DNA from: JACJWR01 sp964627505
GTDB taxonomy: Bacteria > Actinomycetota > Actinomycetes > S36-B12 > UBA10799
Assembly: GCA_964627505.1 (NCBI GenBank)
Contig: CAZVKB010000142.1
Location: 1-6,695 of the forward strand
Direction: 5' to 3'
DNA length: 6,695 nucleotides
The notes under the pieces were generated by a model. It made no database searches. It saw nothing but the letters and a program-made list of their open reading frames with translations, and was not told the origin of the DNA. Positions within the stretch are counted from its first letter, which is position 1. Each line of letters opens with the position of its first letter. Shown here one piece after another: positions 1 through 5,976 of the stretch. The position numbers and the translations under genes are program-made.

Positions 1-239
1 CCAGGATCGATCGCGACGCCATCGAGATTCAGCAGGCGCAGGTGATGCACCTCGGCCAACGCTGAGGCCAGCGTGAGTTCGTCGATGAGGTGGTTATTGA
101 GCAGGATGGCGCCCAAACGCATCTTGTTGGGGCTGTTCCGCTGCACTTGCAGGGCTTGCTCGAGGACCTCGGGCTTGATGGCGCCCCAATCCACCAATAC
201 GTCACCCAGGCGTTGCCTGCGTGGCGGTTCGGGCAGCAT
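1..239 (-). CDS. PilB/GspE-family ATPase N-terminal (MshEN-like) domain, partial (3' end beyond window)
   Basis: I translated this edge-truncated frame by hand. The ATG is at 239-237 and 79 codons are open down to base 1. The upstream in-frame stop is at 278-276 and there is no other start in between. An AGGA-like ribosome site lies about 8 bases before the ATG. The protein shows two copies of the MshEN repeat pattern (RLG-x2-L-x5-I-x4-L-x3-L-x2-Q). Copy 1 is residues 10-33, from RLGDVL to Gln33. Copy 2 is residues 41-64, from RLGAIL, with Val64 in place of the final Gln. It is followed by RLLNLDGVAIDP, which resembles the vDL...IdP end of this domain. In known proteins this domain precedes the ATPase of type IV pilus or type II secretion assembly motors (PilB, MshE, GspE), and some copies bind c-di-GMP. 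The ATPase core is outside the window, so a stand-alone MshEN protein or another fusion is possible. It lies downstream of tRNA-Pro on the same strand. Confidence 0.7.
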   Translation of the reverse strand, partial: MLPEPPRRQRLGDVLVDWGAIKPEVLEQALQVQRNSPNKMRLGAILLNNHLIDELTLASALAEVHHLRLLNLDGVAIDP

Positions 240-277
240 GTCGAGGTCCTGTTCCAGCGAGTCAGAAGAGCCACCTC

Positions 278-283
278 ACTCTA
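278..283 (-). promoter_or_regulatory. Candidate -10 box for the MshEN-domain gene
   Basis: TAGAGT reads on the minus strand from 283 to 278, matching the actinobacterial TANNNT -10 pattern. It would give a leader of about 30 bases before the ATG at 239. No convincing -35 element is seen 16-18 bases upstream. The box lies after the tRNA-Pro terminator hairpin, where a new promoter would be expected. Confidence 0.3.
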
Positions 284-340
284 CGCGAGGAAGACCCGAC
301 GTGAGCGGTGGAAACTGAACCTAAGCAATGCCCCACAGCT

Positions 341-369
341 GTCGGTGCCAGAAAAACGCTGGCACCGAC
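341..369 (-). terminator. Terminator-like hairpin after tRNA-Pro
   Basis: There is a perfect 11-bp stem: 341-351 (GTCGGTGCCAG on plus) pairs with 359-369, around a 7-base loop that reads CGTTTTT on the minus strand. It starts 24 bases beyond the tRNA-Pro discriminator base. No T-tract follows the stem, so it would be a U-less terminator as is common in actinobacteria. It is the strongest hairpin in the left part of the window and separates the tRNA from the MshEN-domain gene. Confidence 0.65.
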
Positions 370-392
370 CCACATTGTCCGCAATCACTGGG

Positions 393-396
<4 letters not shown>
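365..396 (-). other. Second hairpin overlapping the tRNA-Pro 3' end and the terminator
   Basis: CCGACCCA at 365-372 pairs perfectly with TGGGTCGG at 389-396. Inside it, ATTG (374-377) pairs with CAAT (382-385) around a TCCG loop. The structure shares bases 365-369 with the terminator stem (341-369) and bases 393-396 with the tRNA acceptor end, so it cannot form together with either. It may be a 3'-trailer processing structure, a competitor of the terminator, or a by-product of the repeated GGGTCGG motif. Confidence 0.45.
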
Positions 397-466
<70 letters not shown>

Positions 467-481
467 GTGCCCGCAACACCT

Positions 482-497
482 CCCACACCTCTGTGGG
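482..497 (-). other. Short hairpin between asd and tRNA-Pro
   Basis: CCCACA (482-487) pairs perfectly with TGTGGG (492-497) around a four-base loop CCTC. It lies in the 131-base spacer between the asd stop (598) and the tRNA-Pro 5' end (466). It could be a weak asd terminator or a leader structure of the tRNA transcript. There is no T-tract, and the 6-bp stem is short. Nothing else with coding character is seen in this spacer. Confidence 0.3.
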
Positions 498-523
498 CTG
501 AAGTCGGCGCAGCGTGCCTGGTA

Positions 524-529
524 ATCCTA
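524..529 (-). promoter_or_regulatory. Candidate -10 box for tRNA-Pro
   Basis: TAGGAT reads on the minus strand from 529 to 524, placing a start near 517 and a leader of about 50 bases before the tRNA 5' end at 466. No good -35 match is visible at the usual spacing, so this is only the best TANNNT candidate in the spacer. Confidence 0.25.
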
Positions 530-597
530 GCGGGTCCGTGCCAACCGACCTGAGTGGGCTCGCACGGGCCCAACTACGACAGTCTCAGACCAATACC

Positions 598-1659
598 TCA
601 GTCGGTGAACTCCGCAGCCAACAGTTCTGCGATTTGCGCAGTATTGAGCGCCGCACCCTTGCGCAGGTTGTCCCCGCACATGAACATGTCGAGCGCGAAG
701 GGGTCGTCCAGCGACTTGCGGATACGGCCTACATGGGTGGGGTCCGTCCCAACGGCGTCGGCGGGTGTGGGGAACTCACCAATAGTGGGGTCATCCACCA
801 CCACGACCCCTGGCGCAACAGTCAAGATGGTCCGGGCCCGGTCGGCGTCCACCTCGGAGCGGAATCTGGCGTGCACCGCCAACGAGTGGGTAGTGATCAC
901 CGGCACCCGTACGCATGTGGCAAATACCGGTAGGTCGGGCAGGCCGAGGATCTTGCGGGATTCGTTGCGTACTTTGAGTTCCTCCGAGGAGTACCCCGCA
1001 GTCTTCAAAGAACCCGCCCACGGCACCACATTCAGCGCCAGGGGAGCAGGGAACGGGCCGAGGTCGTCGATTGCTTCCCGGAGGTCGCCCGGGCGCGTAC
1101 CCACCCCCGTGCCTGCAACCACGGCAGTCTGGGCGCGGAGCGTGTCGATTCCCGCTTGCCCAGCCCCACTGGCCGCCTGGTAGCTGGACACCACCAGACT
1201 TTCCAAACCATATTCCCGGTGCAGCACGCCCATGACGACGATCATCGACAACGTCGTGCAATTGGGGTTGGAGATGATGCCGCGGGGACGCTCACGTGCC
1301 ATCTCCGGGTTCACCTCGGGCACCACCAACGGCACATCGTCGTCCATCCGGAACGCCCCGGAATTGTCCACCGCGACCGCACCGCGGGCGGCTGCTACCG
1401 GCGCCCACTCGGCGCTGATCTCGTCCGGGACATCGAACATCGCGACGTCCACACCGTCGAAGACTTCCGGCGATAAGGCTTGCACCACTACGTCTTCGCC
1501 CCGCACCGTCAGAACCTTGCCGGCGGAACGGGCTGAGGCGACCAGCTTAATCTCGCCCCACACGTCCTCCCGGGTGCTGAGCAACTCCAGCATCACGGTG
1601 CCCACCGCACCGGTGGCACCTACTACCGCCAACGTTGGTTTGTTCGCGCGCGCCATCAT
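598..1659 (-). CDS. asd: Aspartate-semialdehyde dehydrogenase
   Basis: A 353-residue protein, near the usual family length. It reduces aspartyl-4-phosphate to aspartate 4-semialdehyde with NADPH, the second step toward lysine, diaminopimelate, threonine and methionine, in the cytoplasm. The N-terminal Rossmann loop GATGAVG is at residues 14-20. The DNSGAFR phosphate-site segment is at 98-104. The catalytic cysteine is C134 in SNPNCTT. QAASGAG is at 161-167, with Q161 in the place of the family's active-site glutamine. RVPV with R251 and the catalytic histidine H258 in THS follow. The C-terminal signature is DNLRKGAALNTAQIAELL (330-347). The first ATG (1659) overlaps the lysC stop as ATGA, which suggests translational coupling. 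A second ATG follows directly at 1656, so the true start could be one codon later. It is the last gene of the lysC-asd pair; no strong terminator follows. Confidence 0.96.
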   Translation of the reverse strand: MMARANKPTLAVVGATGAVGTVMLELLSTREDVWGEIKLVASARSAGKVLTVRGEDVVVQALSPEVFDGVDVAMFDVPDEISAEWAPVAAARGAVAVDNSGAFRMDDDVPLVVPEVNPEMARERPRGIISNPNCTTLSMIVVMGVLHREYGLESLVVSSYQAASGAGQAGIDTLRAQTAVVAGTGVGTRPGDLREAIDDLGPFPAPLALNVVPWAGSLKTAGYSSEELKVRNESRKILGLPDLPVFATCVRVPVITTHSLAVHARFRSEVDADRARTILTVAPGVVVVDDPTIGEFPTPADAVGTDPTHVGRIRKSLDDPFALDMFMCGDNLRKGAALNTAQIAELLAAEFTD

Positions 1660-2168
1660 CGCCCCGTTCCGGCGTAGACCACGGCCTCAGAATCGGCGTC
1701 AAGGCCGAATGCGGTGTGCAGCGCGACCACCGCGCGTTCCGCATCGTCGGCTTGGCACACCACCGAAATCCGAATCTCCGAGGTAGAGATCATCTCGACA
1801 TTCACTCCCGCTTCGGCCAAGGCATGGAAGAAGGTGGCCGAAACGCCTGGATGGCGACGCATGCCCGCGCCCACCAGCGACACTTTTGCGACTTCTGGAT
1901 CGAACAAGATGTCGGCGAAGTCAATTGTGCTGCGCACGTCCTCGAGTGCGGCCATGGCAGCTTCCGCGTCCGCAGCGGGCAGCGTCAAGGTGATGTCGGT
2001 ACGACCGTCATGCGCAATGTTCTGCACGATCATGTCGAGGTTGGCCCCGGCGTTGGAGACGGCGGCAAAAATTGCTGCTGCCTCGCCGGGCCGGTCGGGA
2101 ACCCCGCGGATGGTGAGTTTGCCCTCGGAGAGATCGTGGGCCACTCCGGCAATGATCGGTTCTTCCAT
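1656..2168 (-). CDS. lysC: Aspartokinase beta subunit from an internal in-frame start
   Basis: Inside lysC, residue Met256 (ATG 2168-2166) is preceded by AAAGAGG (2179-2173) with a four-base spacer. This is a better ribosome site than expected by chance within a coding region. The resulting 170-residue product starts MEEPIIAGVAHD and holds only the two ACT domains. Actinobacterial and Bacillus aspartokinases of this type are alpha2-beta2, with beta made from just such a nested start; C. glutamicum beta also begins with Met-Glu-Glu at the equivalent place. The beta chain would help form the lysine/threonine-binding interface. That the start is used here is inferred from the site and from homology. 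Confidence 0.7.
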   Translation of the reverse strand: MEEPIIAGVAHDLSEGKLTIRGVPDRPGEAAAIFAAVSNAGANLDMIVQNIAHDGRTDITLTLPAADAEAAMAALEDVRSTIDFADILFDPEVAKVSLVGAGMRRHPGVSATFFHALAEAGVNVEMISTSEIRISVVCQADDAERAVVALHTAFGLDADSEAVVYAGTGR

Positions 2169-2933
2169 GTCGCCTCTTTCTACTCGGGCGGCGAATTCTT
2201 CGTGTGAAATCACCCAGGTGCCTGCTTGGTCGCTGAACGACGAGCGCACGTGGATCGGCATGTCATGTCGGCGGCCGTACTCGACAGCTCGCAGGTGCAG
2301 CACTTTGGCCCCGTTGGCGGCCAACTCCAGCATCTCCTCGAACGTGATCGCAGGCAACGGTCGGGCCCGCGCAACAATCCGCGGGTCGGCACTGAAGATG
2401 CCGTCGACATCGGTATAGATCTCGCAAACATCCGCTCCCATCGCGGCGGCGAGCGCCACCGCGGTAGTGTCCGAACCGCCTCGGCCCAGCGTGGTGACGT
2501 CCTTGGTGTCCGGGGATACCCCCTGGAAACCCGCGAGCACCGGGATGGCACCTTCCCGCAGCGCGCGGAGCAGTCGGCCGGGGGTGACGTCGATGATCTG
2601 GGCGCGACCGTGGGAGGCAGTTGTGAGCATGCCCGCCTGCGACCCGGTGTACGACTGGGCCACTTCCCCTTGATCGTGGATAGCCATCGCGAGCAGCGCC
2701 ATCGAGATCCGTTCCCCAGCGGTGAGCAGCATGTCGAGTTCGCGTTCAGCAGGCCGGTCGGACACCTGCTCAGCGAGGTCGAGGAGCTCATCCGTCGTAT
2801 CACCCATAGCGGACACCACCACGGCCACTTGGGCGCCGGATGCTTTGGTGGCCACGATCCGACTAGCCACTCGTTTGATGCTTTCGGCGTCAGCGACGGA
2901 GGAACCGCCGTACTTCTGCACGATTAAGGTCAC
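1656..2933 (-). CDS. lysC: Aspartokinase (alpha subunit, ACT-regulated)
   Basis: A 425-residue kinase that phosphorylates L-aspartate with ATP, the committed step of the aspartate pathway. I chose GTG at 2933-2931 because GGAG (2943-2940) lies six bases before it and the protein then opens with the family's VTLIVQKYGGSS. The frame stays open 40 codons further upstream, but that would run into recR. Kinase domain: K7 in KYGGSS, S41 in SAMGDTTDEL, TAGER at 71-75, FQG at 136-138, TTLGRGGSDTTA at 147-158 and YTDVDGIFSADP at 173-184. Two ACT-type regulatory segments follow, at roughly 270-340 (GVPDRPGEAA) and 350-420 (VGAGMRRHPGV). Paralogs of this type are feedback-controlled by lysine and threonine. 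The effector-site TDIT is present at 312-315. By eye, the position equivalent to C. glutamicum S301 is A307, in a loop two residues shorter, so that alignment is uncertain. The stop overlaps the asd start. Confidence 0.96.
   Translation of the reverse strand: MTLIVQKYGGSSVADAESIKRVASRIVATKASGAQVAVVVSAMGDTTDELLDLAEQVSDRPAERELDMLLTAGERISMALLAMAIHDQGEVAQSYTGSQAGMLTTASHGRAQIIDVTPGRLLRALREGAIPVLAGFQGVSPDTKDVTTLGRGGSDTTAVALAAAMGADVCEIYTDVDGIFSADPRIVARARPLPAITFEEMLELAANGAKVLHLRAVEYGRRHDMPIHVRSSFSDQAGTWVISHEEFAARVERGDMEEPIIAGVAHDLSEGKLTIRGVPDRPGEAAAIFAAVSNAGANLDMIVQNIAHDGRTDITLTLPAADAEAAMAALEDVRSTIDFADILFDPEVAKVSLVGAGMRRHPGVSATFFHALAEAGVNVEMISTSEIRISVVCQADDAERAVVALHTAFGLDADSEAVVYAGTGR
2173..2179 (-). 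promoter_or_regulatory. Internal ribosome binding site for the aspartokinase beta subunit
   Basis: AAAGAGG on the minus strand, four bases (CGAC) before the internal ATG at 2168. It encodes part of V-E-R-G in the alpha frame and sits between the kinase domain and the first ACT domain, where a domain-boundary start makes sense. Confidence 0.6.
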
Positions 2934-2956
2934 AACTTTCTCCGTGATCGATAGTG

Positions 2957-2972
2957 CCTGACAGCGGTCAGG
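2957..2972 (-). promoter_or_regulatory. Inverted repeat in the lysC leader
   Basis: CCTGAC (2957-2962) and GTCAGG (2967-2972) form a perfect 6-bp inverted repeat around AGCG. The repeat begins about where transcription from the TAGACT box would start (near 2971). It could be an operator, a 5'-end hairpin of the lysC mRNA, or a weak recR terminator; no T-tract follows it. Confidence 0.4.
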
Positions 2973-2977
2973 GCGTA

Positions 2978-2983
2978 AGTCTA
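2978..2983 (-). promoter_or_regulatory. Candidate lysC -10 box
   Basis: TAGACT reads on the minus strand from 2983 to 2978, a very good actinobacterial -10. It lies in the 67-base recR-lysC spacer and gives a leader of roughly 38 bases ahead of the GTG at 2933. The -35 region is poor and would fall at the 3' end of recR. It suggests lysC-asd can be transcribed apart from dnaX-recR. Confidence 0.5.
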
Positions 2984-3000
2984 GCCTCTCGCCTCGGTGA

Positions 3001-3594
3001 TCAGAGCGTGCGCCGACCCGCGAATGCCCGACCCAGCGTGACCTCGTCGGCATACTCCAGATCGCCGCCCACCGGCAGACCTGAGGCCAGGCGGGTGACC
3101 GTCAATCCCAGCGGGCCCAGCAGTCGAGCCAAGTAGGTGGCGGTGGCTTCGCCTTCCAAGTTGGGGTCGGTGGCCAAGATCACTTCAGTGACCCGCCCGT
3201 CGGAGAGTCGGGACAGCAGCCCCGCGATCCGCAGATCGTCCGGACCGATGCCGTCGATGGGACTGATCGCACCGCCCAGAATGTGGTACCGGCCGCGGAA
3301 TTCTCGCGTGCGTTCGATGGCCACCACGTCTTTGGGCTCCTCCACCACGCAGATCACAGAGTCCTCGCGGCGCGGATCCGTGCACATTCGGCAGATGTCG
3401 GATTCGCTGACATTGCCGCAGATGTCGCAGAACTTCACCAGGCGGCTGACATCGCTCATCGTGCGGGCGAGTCGCTCCACATCCACCGGGTCGGCCGACA
3501 GCAGGTGGAAGGCGATCCGCTGCGCACTTTTCGGACCGATCCCGGGCAGGCGACCGAGTTCTTCAATCAGGTCTTGCAGAACGCCCTCATACAT
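3001..3594 (-). CDS. recR: Recombination mediator protein RecR
   Basis: A 197-residue protein, the full family length. RecR works with RecF and RecO to load RecA on gapped single-stranded DNA coated with SSB. The helix-hairpin-helix DNA-binding part is at about residues 9-30 (LGRLPGIGPKSAQRIAFHLL). The zinc site has C56 and C59 (CDIC), and C68 and C71 (CRMC). The Toprim domain is at about 79-175, with E85-E86 in VVEEPKD and TDPNLEGEATA at 142-152. The C-terminal ASGLPVGGDLEYAD stretch is at 170-183. The ATG at 3594 lies five bases after the dnaX stop, and its GAGG ribosome site is inside the last dnaX codons, so the two genes are very probably cotranscribed and perhaps coupled. The usual ybaB gene between dnaX and recR is missing. 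Confidence 0.97.
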   Translation of the reverse strand: MYEGVLQDLIEELGRLPGIGPKSAQRIAFHLLSADPVDVERLARTMSDVSRLVKFCDICGNVSESDICRMCTDPRREDSVICVVEEPKDVVAIERTREFRGRYHILGGAISPIDGIGPDDLRIAGLLSRLSDGRVTEVILATDPNLEGEATATYLARLLGPLGLTVTRLASGLPVGGDLEYADEVTLGRAFAGRRTL

Positions 3595-3599
3595 GGATC

Positions 3600-5631
3600 T
3601 CAGACCTCAAATTCATCGATTTTCTCGCCACCGAGTTCGGCCTCAATCAGAGCGACGCCGGTGAGGGGGGTCGCGATGTCTTGCGAGTCCCGCTCGTTTT
3701 CTTCCTGCTCCAGATCAACTGGGGGGTGCGTGACGGTCGGCGGATTGTGCGCCGAGGAAGTGGGCGGGGCCACCTGGGTGGCGCCCGCTTCGGCGGCTGG
3801 TGCGGGTACTGGCGAGTGTCGGGAGTTGGTCGCCGACGGGTGATGGCTGCGGGGTTCAGTTGCGGCTGCGCCCGACGTGGCCGCAGGCGGGGCCGAACTC
3901 TGGCTGACCGCACTGCGTTTGTCCGTTGCGCGGCTGGGGTCGAGCACCAAGTCGAAGTTGAGATCGGCCTGCAACACCGCGAGCATGGCTTCGCGCACGA
4001 GCTCCGGGTACGCCGACCGCTGGAAGTGCGCCACAGCACCGGCATCCGCGGACGCCGCCACCACTGTGCCATCGGTGCACGACACGGGTGAGGTGGCAGC
4101 GATGGACAGCCACGCCACTCGGCTGCGGGTCTTCACATTGTCGATGACTGCGGGCCACAGCGCGGTGACTTGGGCGAGCGTCGGACCGGTTGCTTCGGTG
4201 GTTCCCGCGGGGGTGGTCGCCACCGTAGCTGTGGGTTGCGCCGGAGTGGTCGCGTGCTGGGCCGGGGTGCTCGCAGAGGGCTGCGCCGGAGTGGTCGGGG
4301 CTGCTGCAGCTTCGGACTGNNNNNNNNNNNNNNNNNNNNNNNNNNNNNNNNNNNNNNNNNNNNNNNNNNNNNNNNNNNNNNNNNNNNNNNNNNNNNNNNN
4401 NNNNNNNNNNNNNNNNNNNGCGAGCGGCAGGACTGGCGACCGCCATCGCGCCAACGCCAAGCGCGGAGACTTCGGCAGCTTGTCGTTCCAGGCGATCGAT
4501 CCGGGCGAGCAGGTCCAGGTTGGTGGCACCGACCTGCGGCAACACTAGTCGGGCGCACAAGATTTCCAGCGTCAGGCGCGGCGCGGTCGCCCCCCGTAGC
4601 GACGACAGCCCTGCGTTGACTAGCTCGGCCGCTCGGGTAGCTTCGGCATGGCCGAGTGTTTCCGCCTGGGCAACAACTTCGGGCAGTTGTTCCGCAGGAA
4701 TATCGACCATGCCACGGTCCGCGGCGTCGGGAATCGACTGCAGCACCAGGATGTCGCGCAATCGGTCCAGGACATCGGTGGCGAATCGGCGCGGCTCCTG
4801 ACCCGATTCGATGACTCGGTTCACGACCTCGAACAAGCGGGCGGCATCGGCGGCCGCCAAGGCGGATACCACTTCATCGAGCGTGCGGGAATCGGTGACA
4901 CCGATGAGTTCCACCGCATCTGCGTATGTGATGCCGACATCGCCGGCGCTCGCGACGAGTTGCCCGAGCAGCGACAAGGCGTCGCGCACGCTACCTTCGG
5001 CGGCTCGTGCGACCAATGCGAGTGCTGCGGGGTCGGCGGCGACTCCTTCGGATTCGCAGATTCCGGCCATGTGCGAGCGCAGGACGCCAGCCGGTACGAG
5101 CCGGAATGCGTAGTGATGCGTGCGGGACTTGATGGTCCCCAGGATCTTTTCCGGTTCCGTGGTGGCGAACACGAATCGGAGATGCGCGGGGGGTTCCTCG
5201 ATGAGCTTGAGCAGGGCGTTCCCGGCATCTTTGGTGAGCTGGTGGGCTTCATCGATGATGTAAACGGTGTACCGGCTGTTGACCGGGGCAAACGCCGCGC
5301 TCTCGCGCAACTCGCGGGCGTTCTCCACCGAACGATGCGTGGCGGCGTCAATTTCGACCACGTCGATGGAGCCGGGGCCGTTGGGCGCCAAATCGATGCA
5401 GGCTTGACACACTCCGCATGGCTCCGGAGTGGGGCCTTCGGCGCAATTCAGGCTGCGGGCAAGGATCCGGGCGCTGGAGGTTTTGCCGCAGCCGCGGGGG
5501 CCGGAAAACAGGTACGCGTGGTGCACCCGATCGTTGGCCAGTGCACGCATGAGCGGACCGGTGACTTGTTCCTGGCCGACGACATCCACGAACCGGCCTG
5601 GACGGTATTTGCGATACAGCGCGAGCGACAC
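3600..5631 (-). CDS. dnaX: DNA polymerase III subunit gamma/tau, interrupted by an assembly gap
   Basis: The ATPase core of the replicative clamp loader, which places the beta clamp on primed DNA. The start is GTG 5631, with GAGGG about seven bases before it; the protein opens SLALYRKYRPGRF. Before the gap, 404 residues are readable: Walker A GPRGCGKTS (44-52), zinc cysteines C63, C72, C75 and C78, Walker B YIIDEAH (124-130), sensor 1 ATTEPEKI (156-163), SRT (169-171) and sensor 2 GSVRD (213-217). After the gap, 239 residues follow: an Ala/Pro/Thr linker, the actinobacterial tau domain (TLAQVTALWPAVIDNVKTRS to LNFDLVLDP), a second Pro-rich linker and the tail GVALIEAELGGEKIDEFEV. The two parts are out of frame only because the 100 N are a placeholder. 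If the gene is intact, the real gap length is a multiple of three. No A-run slippery site for a separate gamma product is seen. Confidence 0.93.
4237..4297 (-). repeat. Imperfect short repeats coding for the DnaX linker
   Basis: A 16-base unit, TGCGCCGGAGTGGTCG on plus, occurs exactly at 4237-4252 and 4282-4297. A diverged copy lies at 4258-4273 (TGGGCCGGGGTGCTCG). On the coding strand they give three TPAQ-containing units in the Ala/Pro/Thr linker of DnaX. The series runs toward the 100-N gap and is a probable reason the assembly broke there. Confidence 0.75.
4320..4419. other. Assembly gap (100 N)
   Basis: Exactly 100 N, the usual filler for a gap of unknown size. The frame on the right ends with a codon at 4422-4420 and the frame on the left begins with a codon at 4319-4317, so 100 bases cannot be the true length of an intact gene. 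The missing sequence belongs to the low-complexity linker of dnaX. Confidence 0.97.
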
Positions 5632-5680
5632 GCGACCACCCTCACTACCCGAGATTTCAGACCCGGCGGGATAACTAAAG

Positions 5681-5767
5681 GACCCCCCGCGCACCCGACG
5701 GAGCCCGGTTACCCTTGCTGCCTTCCGGCCCTGGGGGGGTTGGCGGGACGTCGCCACGCGGGGGATC
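5681..5767 (-). ncRNA. ffs: Signal recognition particle RNA (4.5S, bacterial small type)
   Basis: The minus strand carries the SRP domain IV core: CCAGGGCC, the GGAA tetraloop (5726-5723), then GGCAGCAAGG with the conserved AGCA internal loop (5719-5716), where the Ffh M-domain binds. The ends close with an 11-bp helix, GATCCCCCGCG (from 5767) against CGCGGGGGGTC (ending 5681), followed by an inner GACG/CGTC helix. The total is about 87 bases. The RNA pairs with Ffh to target nascent membrane and secreted proteins. It lies 49 bases upstream of the dnaX start, a frequent actinobacterial neighbour arrangement. The 3' end may run a few bases further, into the TTTAGTT that follows. The 5' end matches a start seven bases after a TACACT box. 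Confidence 0.93.
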
Positions 5768-5774
5768 GAGGACC

Positions 5775-5780
5775 AGTGTA
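5775..5780 (-). promoter_or_regulatory. -10 box for the SRP RNA
   Basis: TACACT reads on the minus strand from 5780 to 5775. Seven bases (GGTCCTC) separate it from G5767, exactly where the closing helix of the RNA begins, so position and spacing agree with a start at the mature 5' end. The -35 match is weak (TTACCC with a 19-base spacer). Confidence 0.55.
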
Positions 5781-5802
5781 TGCGCATGGGGTGACGCTTG
5801 GG

Positions 5803-5808
5803 TAATCT
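5803..5808 (+). promoter_or_regulatory. Candidate -10 box for tRNA-Ser
   Basis: TAATCT on plus, followed by CTCCCCC (seven bases) and then the first base of tRNA-Ser at 5816. This predicts a transcript starting at or within a base or two of the mature 5' end. No clear -35 is visible; that region would overlap the SRP RNA -10 box. Confidence 0.4.
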
Positions 5809-5815
5809 CTCCCCC

Positions 5816-5903
5816 GGAGGATTCGCCTAGAGGCCTATGGCGCTCGCTTGGAAAGCGGGTTGGGGGCAACCCCTCGCGGGTTCGAATCCCGCATCCTCCG
5901 CCA
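5816..5903 (+). tRNA. tRNA-Ser (anticodon GGA)
   Basis: A class II tRNA. The acceptor GGAGGAT (5816-5822) pairs with ATCCTCC (5893-5899). The D-stem is GCC/GGC. The anticodon arm is CTCGC-TTGGAAA-GCGGG, so the anticodon is GGA and reads UCC and UCU. The long variable arm has stem GGGG/CCCC around GCAA. The T-arm is GCGGG-TTCGAAT-CCCGC, and the serine discriminator is G5900. CCA is encoded at 5901-5903, unlike in the tRNA-Pro of this window, though this may be chance. It is divergent from the SRP RNA. Confidence 0.97.
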
Positions 5904-5964
5904 ACAGTCAAGTGAGGTTGCCAGTGACGTGGGCATGGCGCGCGGGTAGGCGCTACCGGACGGT

Positions 5965-5970
5965 TAGGTT
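5965..5970 (+). promoter_or_regulatory. Candidate leaderless -10 box for the LytR_C-like gene
   Basis: TAGGTT ends six bases before the ATG at 5977, the spacing at which transcription would begin on or next to the start codon. No strong ribosome site lies before this ATG (only the same AGG bases), which fits a leaderless mRNA as is common in actinobacteria. The -35 region is poor. A small inverted repeat, GGTAG/CTACC (5945-5957), lies just upstream. The 73 bases between tRNA-Ser and this ATG hold nothing else. Confidence 0.35.
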
Positions 5971-5976
5971 GGTGCC

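Noticed and set aside
556..571. A GGGCTC/GGGCCC hairpin as an asd terminator.
   Set aside because: One pair is G-T on the plus strand, which becomes an A-C mismatch in the minus-strand RNA, so the stem is poor in the direction asd is transcribed.
2934..3000. A lysine riboswitch ahead of lysC.
   Set aside because: The spacer is only 67 bases, far shorter than the lysine aptamer, and shows only a 6-bp hairpin.
2934..3053. A 40-codon N-terminal extension of lysC to an ATG at 3053.
   Set aside because: It would overlap the 3' end of recR, has no family similarity, and ignores the GGAG site placed just before GTG 2933.
3856..4319. Continuation of the N-terminal dnaX frame beyond the N gap, giving a Ser/His/Arg-rich C-terminus.
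   Set aside because: This frame is an artefact of the 100-N placeholder. The frame ending at 3600 carries the clear DnaX tau domain and C-terminal tail.
5632..5787. A 52-codon N-terminal extension of dnaX.
   Set aside because: It would be encoded by the SRP RNA gene. GTG 5631 has a ribosome site and gives the standard DnaX N-terminus.
4648..5805. A 385-codon open frame on the plus strand, antisense to dnaX and running through the SRP RNA.
   Set aside because: It is the antisense shadow of a well-supported dnaX in GC-rich DNA. It shows no recognisable domain and crosses the structured RNA gene.
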